A stretch of 32,400 nt of DNA from Clostridia bacterium. GTDB taxonomy: Bacteria; Bacillota; Clostridia; Oscillospirales; UBA644. The position numbers were made by a program, and so were the translations under genes. Shown here in pieces: positions 23,072 to 32,141 of this stretch. Every line of letters begins with the position of its first letter. Within the stretch, counting starts at the first letter, position 1. Under the pieces are notes generated by a model. That model saw only the letters and a program-made list of their open reading frames with translations. It ran no database searches and had not been told where the DNA came from. The stretch lies in NCBI GenBank assembly GCA_017623895.1, contig JAGAOB010000034.1, forward strand, positions 1 to 32,400. The letters run 5' to 3'.

Positions 23072-24267
23072 TGCCGCGTACCGATGAAAAGCAACTCCGC
23101 ATTGCAATGCTCGGTCACAAGCGAATCCCGTCCCGCGAGGGAGGGGTTGAGATCGTTGTGGACGAGCTTGCAACGCGTATGGCGTCTTTAGGGCACGACG
23201 TGACCTGCTTTAACCGCACGGGACATCACGTCAGCGGTGCCGCTCACGACCGTGAGGTTGGGGAGAAATATCAGGGAGTAACCCTCAAAAACGTTTGGAC
23301 CTTGGATAAACGGGGCTTGGCAGCGATGACCGCCTCGTATTCCGCCGCGATACGTGCCGCCCTTGGAAGATACGACGTGGTCCATTTCCACGCCGAAGGT
23401 CCTTGTGCGGCGATGTGGATCCCCAAGCTGTTTGGGAAAAAATGCATTGCCACTATCCACGGGCTGGACCACAAGCGTGCAAAATGGGGAAAATTTGCAT
23501 CCTGGTACATACGCACCGGGGAAAAATGCGCCGTGCGCTTTGCGGACGATATCATCGTTTTGAGCGAGAGCGTCCAACGATATTTTAAGGAAACCTATCA
23601 ACGGGATACCGTTCTCATTCCCAACGGCGTTTCCCGTCCGCAGCCTGCCGACGTTCTTGAAATTACCCAACGGTTCGGATTAAAAAAAGACGATTACCTG
23701 CTTTTTCTCGGACGGCTCGTTCCGGAAAAAGGGGTTCATTACTTAATAGAAGCATTCCGCGAAATAAAAGCCGACAAAACCCTGGTCATTGCGGGCGGGG
23801 CCTCTGACAGCAGTGCTTACGAACGGGAACTTCGCGCCTTGGCACAAGCGGATCCGCGCGTAATTTTCACAGGCTTCGTTCAAGGAAGGATTCTGGAAGA
23901 GCTTTACGCAAACGCCTACGTTTACGTGCTCCCCTCCGACCTGGAGGGGATGCCCCTCAGCCTTCTGGAGGCTATGAGCTTCGGGAATTGCTGCCTGACC
24001 TCCGATATCCCCGAATGTGCCGACGTGATCGGAGAATACGGCGTAACCTTCCGCAAGAGCAACGTTCCCGATTTGCGTAATAAACTACAGGAATTGTGCG
24101 ATTCCCCCCACACCGTCTCCTTATTCAAGGAGCAGGCGTCGAATTATATTTGCAGTCGCTTCAATTGGGATGACGTAACGGGGAAGACCCTCCGACTATA
24201 CGGAGCGGATGTCCAACAGCCCTCTGCTCCCGCAAAGGAAAAAGAATATGAAAATATTACTCGTTAA
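23068..24267 (+). CDS. Glycosyltransferase, GT4 family (GT-B fold)
   Basis: A 399-residue protein. N-terminal GT-B half with RIAMLGHKRIPSREGGVEIV (acceptor-side Gly-rich loop) and the C-terminal nucleotide-sugar half with LFLGRLVPEKGVHYLIEAF and the EX7E motif EGMPLSLLE. It adds a sugar to the growing lipid-linked repeat unit in the cytoplasm; donor and linkage are unknown. It starts inside the stop of the sugar transferase gene (ATGA), so it probably acts as the second step. The last 20 bases overlap the next glycosyltransferase gene. Confidence 0.9.
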   Translation: MMPRTDEKQLRIAMLGHKRIPSREGGVEIVVDELATRMASLGHDVTCFNRTGHHVSGAAHDREVGEKYQGVTLKNVWTLDKRGLAAMTASYSAAIRAALGRYDVVHFHAEGPCAAMWIPKLFGKKCIATIHGLDHKRAKWGKFASWYIRTGEKCAVRFADDIIVLSESVQRYFKETYQRDTVLIPNGVSRPQPADVLEITQRFGLKKDDYLLFLGRLVPEKGVHYLIEAFREIKADKTLVIAGGASDSSAYERELRALAQADPRVIFTGFVQGRILEELYANAYVYVLPSDLEGMPLSLLEAMSFGNCCLTSDIPECADVIGEYGVTFRKSNVPDLRNKLQELCDSPHTVSLFKEQASNYICSRFNWDDVTGKTLRLYGADVQQPSAPAKEKEYENITR

Positions 24268-25444
24268 CAAATTCCTCTACCCCAAGGGTGGCGCAGAAAC
24301 TTATGTGTTCAAACTGGGGGAGACCTTGGCTGGGTACGGGCATTCTGTAGAGTATTTTGGTCTTGAAAATGAAAAGAATATCGTCGGAAATCGTGTTTGC
24401 AAGTACGTTTCCGATATGGATTTCAGTGAGGGGATCCTCAAGAATTTGAAAGCTCCCTTCCGAATTATATACTCGTCGGAGGCCAGGAAAAAAATTGGGA
24501 AAGTCCTTTCCGATTTTATGCCCGACGTGGTCCACTTGAACAATATTCAATTCCACCTGACTCCCAGCATCATTCTTGAGGTGGAGAAGTATCGGAGAAG
24601 AACGGGGCGTAAGGTAAAGCTCGTTTACACTGCCCACGATTATCAGCTGATTTGCCCCAGCCACGGCTTATTTGACCCCGATATCCGCGTCTGCGAACGC
24701 TGTCTTGGTGGAAATTATACCCACTGTTTTAAGACAAAGTGTATGAAGAATTCCCGTGCAAAAAGTTTCCTTGCAATGATGGATGCATATTTCTGGAAAT
24801 GGAATAAGGCGTATCGCTACGTCGATACGATTATTTGTCCGTCTCAATTTATGAAGCAAAAGCTGGATACCCAACAGCGCTTCGCAGATAAAACCGTCAC
24901 GCTCCATAATTTTATTGAAGCCAGATCGTCTACGGACACTGCGAAGGGGAACTATGTTCTGGAATTCGGTCACCTGTCTCGGGACAAAGGAACCTTGACC
25001 TTGCTTGAGGTCGCAAAACGAATGCCCAACGTTCGCTTCCTGTTCGCAGGCTATGGCGCCGCCGTGGACGCGATCGAAGCGGTCCCCAACGCAGAATACG
25101 TAGGATTTCAGACGGGAAACGACCTGAAAGAATTGATCTCACGGGCACTGTGTACCGTGTATCCGTCCCAGTGGTTTGAAAACTGTCCCTTTTCCGTAAT
25201 TGAATCTCAAATGTACGGAACGCCCGTTATCGGGTCTCGTATGGGCGGAATTCCCGAGCTCATTCAGGATGGTGCCACCGGTTTGATGTTTGAAGCGGGA
25301 AATGTCGATGATTTGGAGCAAAAGCTTCGGTATCTGCTGGAAAGTCCCGACGTTCTGGATGCTTATACAAAAAATTGCAGTAACGTATCTTTTGAGACTC
25401 CGGATACCTACTACCAAAAATTAATTGGAATTTACGGTGAATGA
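24248..25444 (+). CDS. Glycosyltransferase, GT4 family, with Cys-rich insert
   Basis: A 398-residue GT-B enzyme. MKILLVNKFLYPKGGAETYV starts the acceptor domain; the donor domain shows FGHLSRDKGTLTLLEV and the EX7E motif ENCPFSVIE. After HDYQLICPSHG (Cys136) an insert has CERC, then Cys160 and Cys165, which could bind zinc or iron; similar inserts are common in this subgroup. Start ATG 24248 follows AAAGGAAAA; an earlier in-frame start would overlap the previous gene by 59 bases. It ends in an ATGA overlap with the next glycosyltransferase gene. Sugar specificity is unknown. Confidence 0.9.
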   Translation: MKILLVNKFLYPKGGAETYVFKLGETLAGYGHSVEYFGLENEKNIVGNRVCKYVSDMDFSEGILKNLKAPFRIIYSSEARKKIGKVLSDFMPDVVHLNNIQFHLTPSIILEVEKYRRRTGRKVKLVYTAHDYQLICPSHGLFDPDIRVCERCLGGNYTHCFKTKCMKNSRAKSFLAMMDAYFWKWNKAYRYVDTIICPSQFMKQKLDTQQRFADKTVTLHNFIEARSSTDTAKGNYVLEFGHLSRDKGTLTLLEVAKRMPNVRFLFAGYGAAVDAIEAVPNAEYVGFQTGNDLKELISRALCTVYPSQWFENCPFSVIESQMYGTPVIGSRMGGIPELIQDGATGLMFEAGNVDDLEQKLRYLLESPDVLDAYTKNCSNVSFETPDTYYQKLIGIYGE

Positions 25445-26625
25445 ATATGAAAATCTATGAAATCGGAACGGGCTACACCCCCATTCCCGCACAAATTGCG
25501 GCGGCGACGGAAAGCGTTGTGGAAGAGTTGACCAAGGCGTTTGTCCATTTGGGAGAGTCCGTGGAAATATTGGATATTTCCACTGAAAACCGTGCTCCTC
25601 ATAACCTTCCCATTTCTGAAGTCAAGGTTCCCTCGATTTTTACCAGATCAGACGTCAGTCTTGGGATTATGCATAAATTGAAACGCGTGGTGTATTCCGT
25701 CGCCCTTTCATTTAAGCTGAAGCAGATTCTGAAAAAGGAGTCCGAAAGGGTCGTTCTTCACTTTCATAATCAGTACAATTTGTTTTTCTTCTCCAAGCTT
25801 GTTTCCGAAAAATTGAGGAAGAAGGCCTTTATTGCGTATACGAATCATAACGGCTTTTGGAGCCTTCCGTTAAGCGACGCAGAACCAACGCTGAAAAAGA
25901 GATATTTTCAGGAAATTGAGGCGATGAAGTGCTCCGACGTCGTCTTTGCCCTCAATCAGAATATGAAAAACAATATTCAAGAATATCTCAACCTCAACCC
26001 CGATAGCGTTGTGAAGATTAACAACGGAGTTAACACGGAAATCTACCGTCCCCTTTCCGAGGATGAAATCTCCGAAATCAAAAAGAGTCTCGGCTTGGCA
26101 GGTAAAAGAGTCATTTTGCAGGTCGGGTCGGTCAATGAAAACAAGGGGCAGCATCGTGCTGTAAAAATGCTGGAGCCTCTCTTAAAAAGGGATGCGTCGG
26201 CGGTCTATGCTTACGTGGGCGAGATTGTTTCTGCCGAATATCAAGAGCTTGTGCAAAAAACCGCCAAAGAATTGAATTTGGAAAATCAGGTCGTATATTT
26301 GAATGCCGTAAGCCCCGGGGAAGAGCTGAATCGCCTTTATAATATTGCTTCTGCAACGATTTTCCTTTCCAATTACGAAGCGTTTGGCCTTGTCTGTGTC
26401 GAATCTCTTTCGGCAGGAACTCCCGTTTTGGTGTGTGCAAATACCCTCCTTGATTTCGGTGCGGGTTGTCTGCGTTGTTCTTCTCAGGATGCCGTCGAGC
26501 ATTTCGACGAAATCCTTTCCTCGGGAGAGTCCTTGCGAGTCACGGCGAGAAAGACTGCGGAAGATCAGTACACTTGGACTAAAATTGCAGGCGATTACCA
26601 AAAATCCTTTCCATCTTGTAAATAA
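25441..26625 (+). CDS. Glycosyltransferase, GT4 family
   Basis: A 394-residue GT-B enzyme. The acceptor half contains HFHNQYNLFF and AYTNHNGFW; the donor half contains VILQVGSVNENKGQHRAVKM and the EX7E motif EAFGLVCVE. It is translationally coupled to the preceding gene by ATGA. ATG 25441 and 25447 are both possible starts. It should add one sugar of the repeat unit; donor unknown. An 80-base gap with a new strong ribosome binding site separates it from the acyltransferase gene. Confidence 0.9.
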   Translation: MNMKIYEIGTGYTPIPAQIAAATESVVEELTKAFVHLGESVEILDISTENRAPHNLPISEVKVPSIFTRSDVSLGIMHKLKRVVYSVALSFKLKQILKKESERVVLHFHNQYNLFFFSKLVSEKLRKKAFIAYTNHNGFWSLPLSDAEPTLKKRYFQEIEAMKCSDVVFALNQNMKNNIQEYLNLNPDSVVKINNGVNTEIYRPLSEDEISEIKKSLGLAGKRVILQVGSVNENKGQHRAVKMLEPLLKRDASAVYAYVGEIVSAEYQELVQKTAKELNLENQVVYLNAVSPGEELNRLYNIASATIFLSNYEAFGLVCVESLSAGTPVLVCANTLLDFGAGCLRCSSQDAVEHFDEILSSGESLRVTARKTAEDQYTWTKIAGDYQKSFPSCK

Positions 26626-26705
26626 GTTCTTTGATGCATTTCGAAAAGGAAACGATGATTCTTTCCCCCGTGAAGCGTAGGAAATCAAAAGAAAGGAGTT
26701 GCCCA

Positions 26706-27722
26706 ATGACAAAAACAAGGGATCAATGGATCGATCTTGTTAAAATATATGCGTGCATCCTTGTTGTGTTGGGACATTTCTTTCAAAGTATGGTGTCCTC
26801 TGAGATTCTGTCGTCTACTCCGCTTTACGAATGGTTTAACCGAACGATTTATTATTTCCACGTACCGTTGTTTTTTATTTGCAGCGGGTTTTTGTATCAA
26901 AAATACAGTACGGTTCGAAGCGTTTCCCGGTGGGGGTGCAACGTTTTGAAAAAAGCCTTATCCTTGGGTATTCCGTATTTTGTGTTTTCTTTGATTACCT
27001 ATGGTCTTAAGGTTCTCTTTTCAGGCTCCGTAAATAATGAAGCCCAAGGGTTACTTGAATCCTTATTCTTGAATCCAATTCCCCCGTATTGGTACTTATA
27101 TGCCTTATTTTTGCTGTTCTTCATTACTCCGACGGCAAAAAGCCGTCGTGAGGCTGTTATTTTGATGATAGCATCCGTATTGCTGAAGTGTCTCTGTTTT
27201 ACGGCGGCAAAAAACATCCACGTACTACGGTATATTTTCGAAAACGAAGTTTGGTTTGTGTTGGGAATGTTCCTCTGTACTTTCGATGCCCCCGCAACGA
27301 TGAAAAAAATGAAGCTTGCGTGGGGAGTCGTAGGCAGTATCGTGTTCATCGTCTTGAGTATTGTTTTTCAATGGTGGAACGGCATTTTAGCCTTTTTTAT
27401 GGGAGCCTTGGGCTGCTTTTGCACGCTGCTTATCTTCGTAAGGCTTGAAGATCTGTCCTCTCTTAAGAATGTTTATCGTGTATCCAAATATACGTTCCCT
27501 GTTTTTCTTTTACACACGATTTTTGCTGCAGGACTTCGCAGCGTTTTGTTCAAAATCGGAATTGTAAACCCGTTTTTACACGTTATTCTTGGCCTTATAA
27601 TTAGTTTTGCCGGTCCGATGCTTGCGGCTGTTATAATGTCAAAATTCAAATGGATGGAGTTTTTCCTTTATCCAAACAAGATCATAAGAATCGGGAGAGA
27701 TAAAAAATGCCAAAAAAGCTGA
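26706..27722 (+). CDS. Membrane acyltransferase, acyltransferase 3 family
   Basis: A 338-residue protein with about ten membrane helices. The start region RDQWIDLVKIYACILVVLGH has the conserved helix-1 pattern ending in His, followed by YYFHVPLFFICSGFLY, typical of Fucose/WecH-like acyltransferases. It probably O-acylates a sugar of the repeat unit. ATG 26706 follows AAAGGAG by 7 bases; upstream in-frame ATGs lack such a site. Its last 16 bases overlap the radical SAM gene, so the two are probably made together. AT content is visibly higher here than in the glycosyltransferases upstream, which may mark separate acquisition. Confidence 0.88.
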   Translation: MTKTRDQWIDLVKIYACILVVLGHFFQSMVSSEILSSTPLYEWFNRTIYYFHVPLFFICSGFLYQKYSTVRSVSRWGCNVLKKALSLGIPYFVFSLITYGLKVLFSGSVNNEAQGLLESLFLNPIPPYWYLYALFLLFFITPTAKSRREAVILMIASVLLKCLCFTAAKNIHVLRYIFENEVWFVLGMFLCTFDAPATMKKMKLAWGVVGSIVFIVLSIVFQWWNGILAFFMGALGCFCTLLIFVRLEDLSSLKNVYRVSKYTFPVFLLHTIFAAGLRSVLFKIGIVNPFLHVILGLIISFAGPMLAAVIMSKFKWMEFFLYPNKIIRIGRDKKCQKS

Positions 27723-28789
27723 ATGGAACCGTAATCGTAACCTATCGTTGCAACGCAAAATGTACGATGTGCAATCGCTACAAGGTGCCTTCAAAGCCGG
27801 AAGAGGAAATTTCGTTGGAAACCATTTCCAAGCTTCCCGAAATGTATTTTACCAACATTACGGGCGGGGAGCCCTTTATTCGCGAGGATCTCAAGGACAT
27901 CGTGCGGGAGTTGTATAAGAAAAGCGAGCGTATCGTTATTTCCACCAACGGCTTTTTCACCGACCGTATCGTGGATCTTTGCAAGGAATTCCCTCAAATC
28001 GGCATCCGCATCTCGATTGAGGGGCTGGAGCAGACCAACAACGAAATCCGCGGGTTGGATGACGGCTTTAATCGTGGATATACCACGCTGAAAACTCTCG
28101 TGGAAATGGGAATGAAGGACGTCGGCTTCGGGATGACCGTGCAGGATAAGAATGCCCCCGATCTTGTTTCCTTGTATAATATTTCCGATGAGTTGGGTAT
28201 GGAATTTGCGACCGCTTCTCTCCATAACAGCTTCTATTTCGTGGAGTCCAACAATATTATTCACGATCGCCTGATGGTGGCACAGAATTTTGAAAACCTG
28301 ATCAACCGTCTTCTTCAATCCAATAGTCCAAAAAAATGGTTTCGTGCCTATTTTAATCACGGCTTAATCAATTACATTTTCAGCCAAAAGCGCTTACTGC
28401 CCTGCGATATGAGCTTCGATACCTTTTTTATCGATCCCTACGGCGACGTAATGCCTTGTAACGGAACGAAAGAAAAGGAAGTTATGGGAAACCTGAACAC
28501 TCAGACGTGGGACGAGCTGTGGAATAGCCCCGAGGCGGAGTCCGTGCGCGCAAAGGTTCGCTGCTGTGACCGTAACTGCTGGATGATCGGCTCCGTTTCT
28601 CCCGCGATGCACAAATACATCTGGAAGCCCGCCCTTTGGGTTCTCAAGCACAAATTCCTGTACTTCTGGAAAAAGCAAAAGTATTCTATGTACGAGAATA
28701 AAATCGTTCGGGACTACCGTGACGGCAAAATCACGAAGGAAGAGCTGGACGCCTGCTCGACCTGTGAGCGTTGTGCAAGAGGGGATTGA
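27707..28789 (+). CDS. Radical SAM enzyme with SPASM-like C-terminus, in the polysaccharide operon
   Basis: A 360-residue cytoplasmic protein. CNAKCTMC (Cys15, 19, 22) is the CX3CX2C site for the SAM-binding 4Fe-4S cluster, followed by NITGGEPFIRED (GGEP motif) and STNGFFTD. A SPASM-like region has Cys233, FIDPYGDVMPCNG (Cys251), GNLNTQTWDELW, Cys286/287 and Cys291; the end carries CSTCERC (Cys350, 353, 356). These could hold one or two extra clusters. SPASM enzymes modify peptides or, in some cases, sugars and aminoglycosides (NeoN-like epimerases). No precursor peptide gene is next to it, and it sits between acyl- and acetyltransferases, so a sugar or nucleotide-sugar substrate is inferred. 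Product unknown. Confidence 0.88.
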   Translation: MPKKLNGTVIVTYRCNAKCTMCNRYKVPSKPEEEISLETISKLPEMYFTNITGGEPFIREDLKDIVRELYKKSERIVISTNGFFTDRIVDLCKEFPQIGIRISIEGLEQTNNEIRGLDDGFNRGYTTLKTLVEMGMKDVGFGMTVQDKNAPDLVSLYNISDELGMEFATASLHNSFYFVESNNIIHDRLMVAQNFENLINRLLQSNSPKKWFRAYFNHGLINYIFSQKRLLPCDMSFDTFFIDPYGDVMPCNGTKEKEVMGNLNTQTWDELWNSPEAESVRAKVRCCDRNCWMIGSVSPAMHKYIWKPALWVLKHKFLYFWKKQKYSMYENKIVRDYRDGKITKEELDACSTCERCARGD

Positions 28790-28830
28790 GTTCCCCAAAG
28801 AGGCTCTTTTGTCGAAGGAGAGGAATTTTT

Positions 28831-29544
28831 ATGTTGAAAAGATGCTTTCGTAAAATTTTATTGAGAGAAAAGGCAGACCCCCAAGCATTTGTTTCTTATT
28901 TGAGACAGCAGGGAATGCAAATCGGAAAAGACGTAAACATCTATTCCCCCCAAGATACGCTGATTGATCTGACGGCACCTTGGCTTATCTCCATCGGCGA
29001 TCACGTGAATAATACGCGCGGTGTAATTATTCTATCTCACGAATATTCTTGGGCCGTGTTAAAGCGCAAGTACAGCGGAAGAATTTTAGGCGCACAGAGT
29101 CCCGTTGTGATCGGAAACAATGTTTTTATCGGGATGAATACAATCATTACCCGAGGCGTTACCGTCGGCGATAACGTCATCATCGGTGCAGGAAGTGTCG
29201 TAACTCACGATTGTGAAAGTGATTCCGTTTACGCAGGAAATCCTGCTCGAAAAATAATGACGTTGGAAGCCTTTTATAAGAAAAGGGAAGAGAAACAATT
29301 TCAAGAAGCTAAAAAAATGGCGTTGTGGTACAAAAACGTGCGTGGACAAACTCCCCCGGAAGAAGTCTTTAAGGAGTATTTTATGCTTTTTTCGGGTGCA
29401 GAGACCGCTCTTGAAAAGGATTACTTCCGTGAGCAGTTGGAGCTTTGCCTCAATTGCGAGGAAAGCCTTTTATATATGAAGGCAAATCCTCCTATGTTTA
29501 AGGACTATGAATCGTTTTTGAGAGAATGCTATAAAGAGGATTGA
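28831..29544 (+). CDS. Left-handed beta-helix (hexapeptide) O-acetyltransferase with helical C-terminal extension
   Basis: A 237-residue protein. Hexapeptide repeats cover about 45-150: LISIGDHVNN, PVVIGNNVFIGMNTIITRGV, VGDNVIIGAGSVVTHDCESD and VYAGNPARKIM, the usual CoA-dependent acetyltransferase ending. The N-terminal 40 residues are basic and helical. After the helix domain come about 85 residues rich in Lys and Glu (KKREEKQFQEAKKMALWYKN), with no family I recognise. GAAGGAGAGG lies upstream of ATG 28831; an earlier start overlaps the radical SAM gene. It probably acetylates a repeat-unit sugar in the cytoplasm using acetyl-CoA. Confidence 0.9.
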   Translation: MLKRCFRKILLREKADPQAFVSYLRQQGMQIGKDVNIYSPQDTLIDLTAPWLISIGDHVNNTRGVIILSHEYSWAVLKRKYSGRILGAQSPVVIGNNVFIGMNTIITRGVTVGDNVIIGAGSVVTHDCESDSVYAGNPARKIMTLEAFYKKREEKQFQEAKKMALWYKNVRGQTPPEEVFKEYFMLFSGAETALEKDYFREQLELCLNCEESLLYMKANPPMFKDYESFLRECYKED

Positions 29545-29548
29545 TTGT

Positions 29549-30589
29549 ATGCTTGAAGGGTTGGTCACTGTAATTGTTCCCGTTTATAACGTGGAGCAAT
29601 ACCTTCTTCGTTGCGTGGAGAGCATTCAGAGCCAGAGTTATCAAAACCTGGAAATTATTTTGGTCGACGACGCTTCTCCCGATAATTGCCCGCAAATGTG
29701 TGATCAACTCGCGTTGCAGGATGCACGGATCAAGGTTGTTCATAAGGAAAACGGAGGACTGGGCTTTGCCCGCAATTCCGGATTGGACGCGGCAACGGGA
29801 AGCTACGTTACCTTTATCGATTCCGACGATTGGATCAGCAAGTGTCATATTGAAAATCTTCTTTGTCAAATGATTCAAAACTCGGCAGACGTGGTGATCG
29901 GCTCTCATACCTCCGTGAACGGTATGGGTGTACAGGTCCCTCATTTCATCCAATTGGAAGAAGGGGTATACGAAGGGGACGAGATCAAATCGAAAATTCT
30001 CCTGCCCCTGTTCGGAGCAGATCTACGTTATCCCGACGATCTTCAGATGAATGCCAGCAGCTGTATGAATTTGTACCGTATGGAATTCATTCAAAGCCAA
30101 CGTCTTCGGTTTATTAGCGAACGCTACGCAATCAGCGAGGATCTCTATTTTAATATTGATGTTTTTTATTTCGCAAGGAAGGTAGTGGCTCTTAACGAGC
30201 TTGGGTATTATTACTATCAAAACAACGAATCTATTTCCCGAAAGTATCATCCCAAAGCCTTTAAACGTACGATAAATTACTATTACGAGCTTCAGAAAAA
30301 GTCTTCGGAATATCATTTGAGTGATAAAATTGCATATCGCATTGACCGAAGCTTTTTGATGAATATCAGGGTTTTACTTCGCCTCATCGTTCTTTCGGAT
30401 CTCTCCCAAAAGGAAAAGATGCAAGAGATAAGGAAGATCCTCTGTCACGATCTTGTAGTTCGCGTTGTGAGCGCTTATCCCATCCATACGTTCTCACTGT
30501 CACATCGCGTTTTTGCGTTTTTGATGCGTGCAAAAGGTGCAATTGGCGTATATTGTATGATCAAATTGCGGGAAGCGATGCGGAAATAA
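29549..30589 (+). CDS. Glycosyltransferase, GT2 family
   Basis: A 346-residue GT-A enzyme. TVIVPVYNVEQYLLRCVESI, LVDDASPDNC and FIDSDDW (the DxD metal site) are diagnostic. The C-terminal 150 residues are helical and basic, as in CpsI/WfgS-type capsule transferases. It follows the acetyltransferase stop by only 4 bases, so they are co-translated. It should add a sugar from a UDP- or dTDP-donor to the lipid-linked repeat; specificity cannot be read. Confidence 0.92.
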   Translation: MLEGLVTVIVPVYNVEQYLLRCVESIQSQSYQNLEIILVDDASPDNCPQMCDQLALQDARIKVVHKENGGLGFARNSGLDAATGSYVTFIDSDDWISKCHIENLLCQMIQNSADVVIGSHTSVNGMGVQVPHFIQLEEGVYEGDEIKSKILLPLFGADLRYPDDLQMNASSCMNLYRMEFIQSQRLRFISERYAISEDLYFNIDVFYFARKVVALNELGYYYYQNNESISRKYHPKAFKRTINYYYELQKKSSEYHLSDKIAYRIDRSFLMNIRVLLRLIVLSDLSQKEKMQEIRKILCHDLVVRVVSAYPIHTFSLSHRVFAFLMRAKGAIGVYCMIKLREAMRK

Positions 30590-30633
30590 GAAAAATTATA
30601 TGGGAAATTGCATTTTAGGAGAAAATTGATTTC

Positions 30634-31902
30634 ATGGGCACGTCGCTGTTACACGGAAAGCTTTCGATTCAAAAAAGGACCTTCCCCGAATGGATGGTTT
30701 TCATTATTTTAATGTTCCCATTTGCCTTCGGCTGTATGACCGAGATCCTGCACATCCCCGGACTGGTCCGCTATTTGCTGGATGCTATTATTGCGTTTTT
30801 CTTTCTGTTCTTTCTCTTGAAGCGGGATTGGGCGGTGAAACGCAACGTATCCTTGTTGTTTGCATTGGTCGTAACCTTTTTCGTTTATACCTTGATTACT
30901 TCTGTATATAACTTCCAATCCCCCTTTTATTATGTGTGGGGGCTTCGTAATAATTTCAAATTTTATCTTGCCTTTTTCCTTTTTGTTACTTATGTAAATG
31001 AAGATTATGCAAACACTCTGTTGCGGCTGCTTGACGGTTTGTTTTGGGTCAATGCGGCGGTATCCTTCGTGCAATTCTTTCTTCTTGGCGTCTGGCAGGA
31101 TAATTTGGGAGGTTTGTTTGGCTCAAGGGGCGCTACCAACGGTTATACCTTGATTTTCTTTTCCATCATTGTTGCCAGGTCTCTTCTGAAAACCTTTAAC
31201 GGAGAGGAAAAGCCCCTTTATTGCGCCTGCAAATGCGTTACCGCCCTTGTGGTTGCCGCAATGGCGGAATTGAAGTTTTTCTACTTTGTATTTATCCTGA
31301 TTCTCGTCTTGGCATCTCTTGTAACCAAATTCTCCAGACGGAAGCTGGTCATTGTTATCGTTTCCGTAATCGCCGTGGCTGTGGGTTCTGTTTTGTTGTC
31401 CTCAATCTTCAGCCGTGCCGACGGCTTTTTTTCCTTTGAAAAACTCATCCATTACGCGACCTCCGAACATTATTCCACGGGGAACGATCTGAATCGCTTT
31501 ACCGCAATTCCTACCTTAATGAATAATTACGTCACGGAGCCGTTGCAACAGATTTTCGGGTTGGGGCTCGGAAATTGTGACGTTTCGGAAGTTTCGGTGT
31601 TCAATACCCCCTTTTATCAGCAATATTCTTATTTACACTACACTTGGTTTTCTTCTGCTATGGTGTTCTTGGAAACGGGCTTTGTCGGGCTGGCTCTCTA
31701 TGTCTCGTTTTTCTTGATCTGTTTCGTTTCTGCATACCGTTCCTTGAAGCGGGGGAGAGGGAATCGTCTGTTTTGTCAAATTGCGGTAATTATGTCCGCG
31801 CTTTGCATCGTTCTGATGTTTTATAATTCCTCTCTTCGTGCAGAATTCTCTCATATGATGTATTTCTGCTTGGCGTTGCCCTTTTTGAGCCCTGCAGAAT
31901 AA
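30634..31902 (+). CDS. Polysaccharide polymerase, Wzy/O-antigen ligase-like
   Basis: A 422-residue membrane protein with about eleven predicted helices and a long external loop (about 280-345: AIPTLMNNYVTEPLQQIFGLGLGN). The pattern LGLGN followed by YLHYTWFSSAMVFLETGFVG is typical of Wzy/WaaL polymerases. It should link repeat units on the outer membrane face. AGGAG precedes ATG 30634. It is the last recognised gene of the operon inside the window; a Wzx flippase is not seen. No strong terminator was found downstream. Confidence 0.85.
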   Translation: MGTSLLHGKLSIQKRTFPEWMVFIILMFPFAFGCMTEILHIPGLVRYLLDAIIAFFFLFFLLKRDWAVKRNVSLLFALVVTFFVYTLITSVYNFQSPFYYVWGLRNNFKFYLAFFLFVTYVNEDYANTLLRLLDGLFWVNAAVSFVQFFLLGVWQDNLGGLFGSRGATNGYTLIFFSIIVARSLLKTFNGEEKPLYCACKCVTALVVAAMAELKFFYFVFILILVLASLVTKFSRRKLVIVIVSVIAVAVGSVLLSSIFSRADGFFSFEKLIHYATSEHYSTGNDLNRFTAIPTLMNNYVTEPLQQIFGLGLGNCDVSEVSVFNTPFYQQYSYLHYTWFSSAMVFLETGFVGLALYVSFFLICFVSAYRSLKRGRGNRLFCQIAVIMSALCIVLMFYNSSLRAEFSHMMYFCLALPFLSPAE

Positions 31903-32046
31903 TTCTGTCGTCATTTTCTTCCTCGGTCGCGCGTAAATATGGAGTGTGGATAGGTATCTTCCCATTATTGAACGTTCATTTTTTTTGTTTTTGCCAAGAA
32001 AGTTTGACAAAAGTTGGATTCTTTTATGACATTTTAACCAAACCCA

Positions 32047-32076
32047 TTGACTATTAGACCCAAAGTGTGATTTAAT
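32047..32076 (+). promoter_or_regulatory. Likely promoter of the truncated secreted protein gene
   Basis: TTGACT (32047-32052), 18 bp, TTTAAT (32071-32076), with TGA before the -10. A second TTGACA at 32004-32009 lacks a good -10 at normal distance. Confidence 0.55.
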
Positions 32077-32141
32077 AATGTTATACACGCCGCAGATGTT
32101 TCAGGGACTGACGCGGCAAAAAAATTTTAGGAGGGAACTCT

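Noticed and set aside
27707..28789. A ribosomally made peptide (RiPP) cluster around the radical SAM gene
   Set aside because: No short precursor gene, peptidase or exporter was seen next to it; all neighbours are glycan enzymes.
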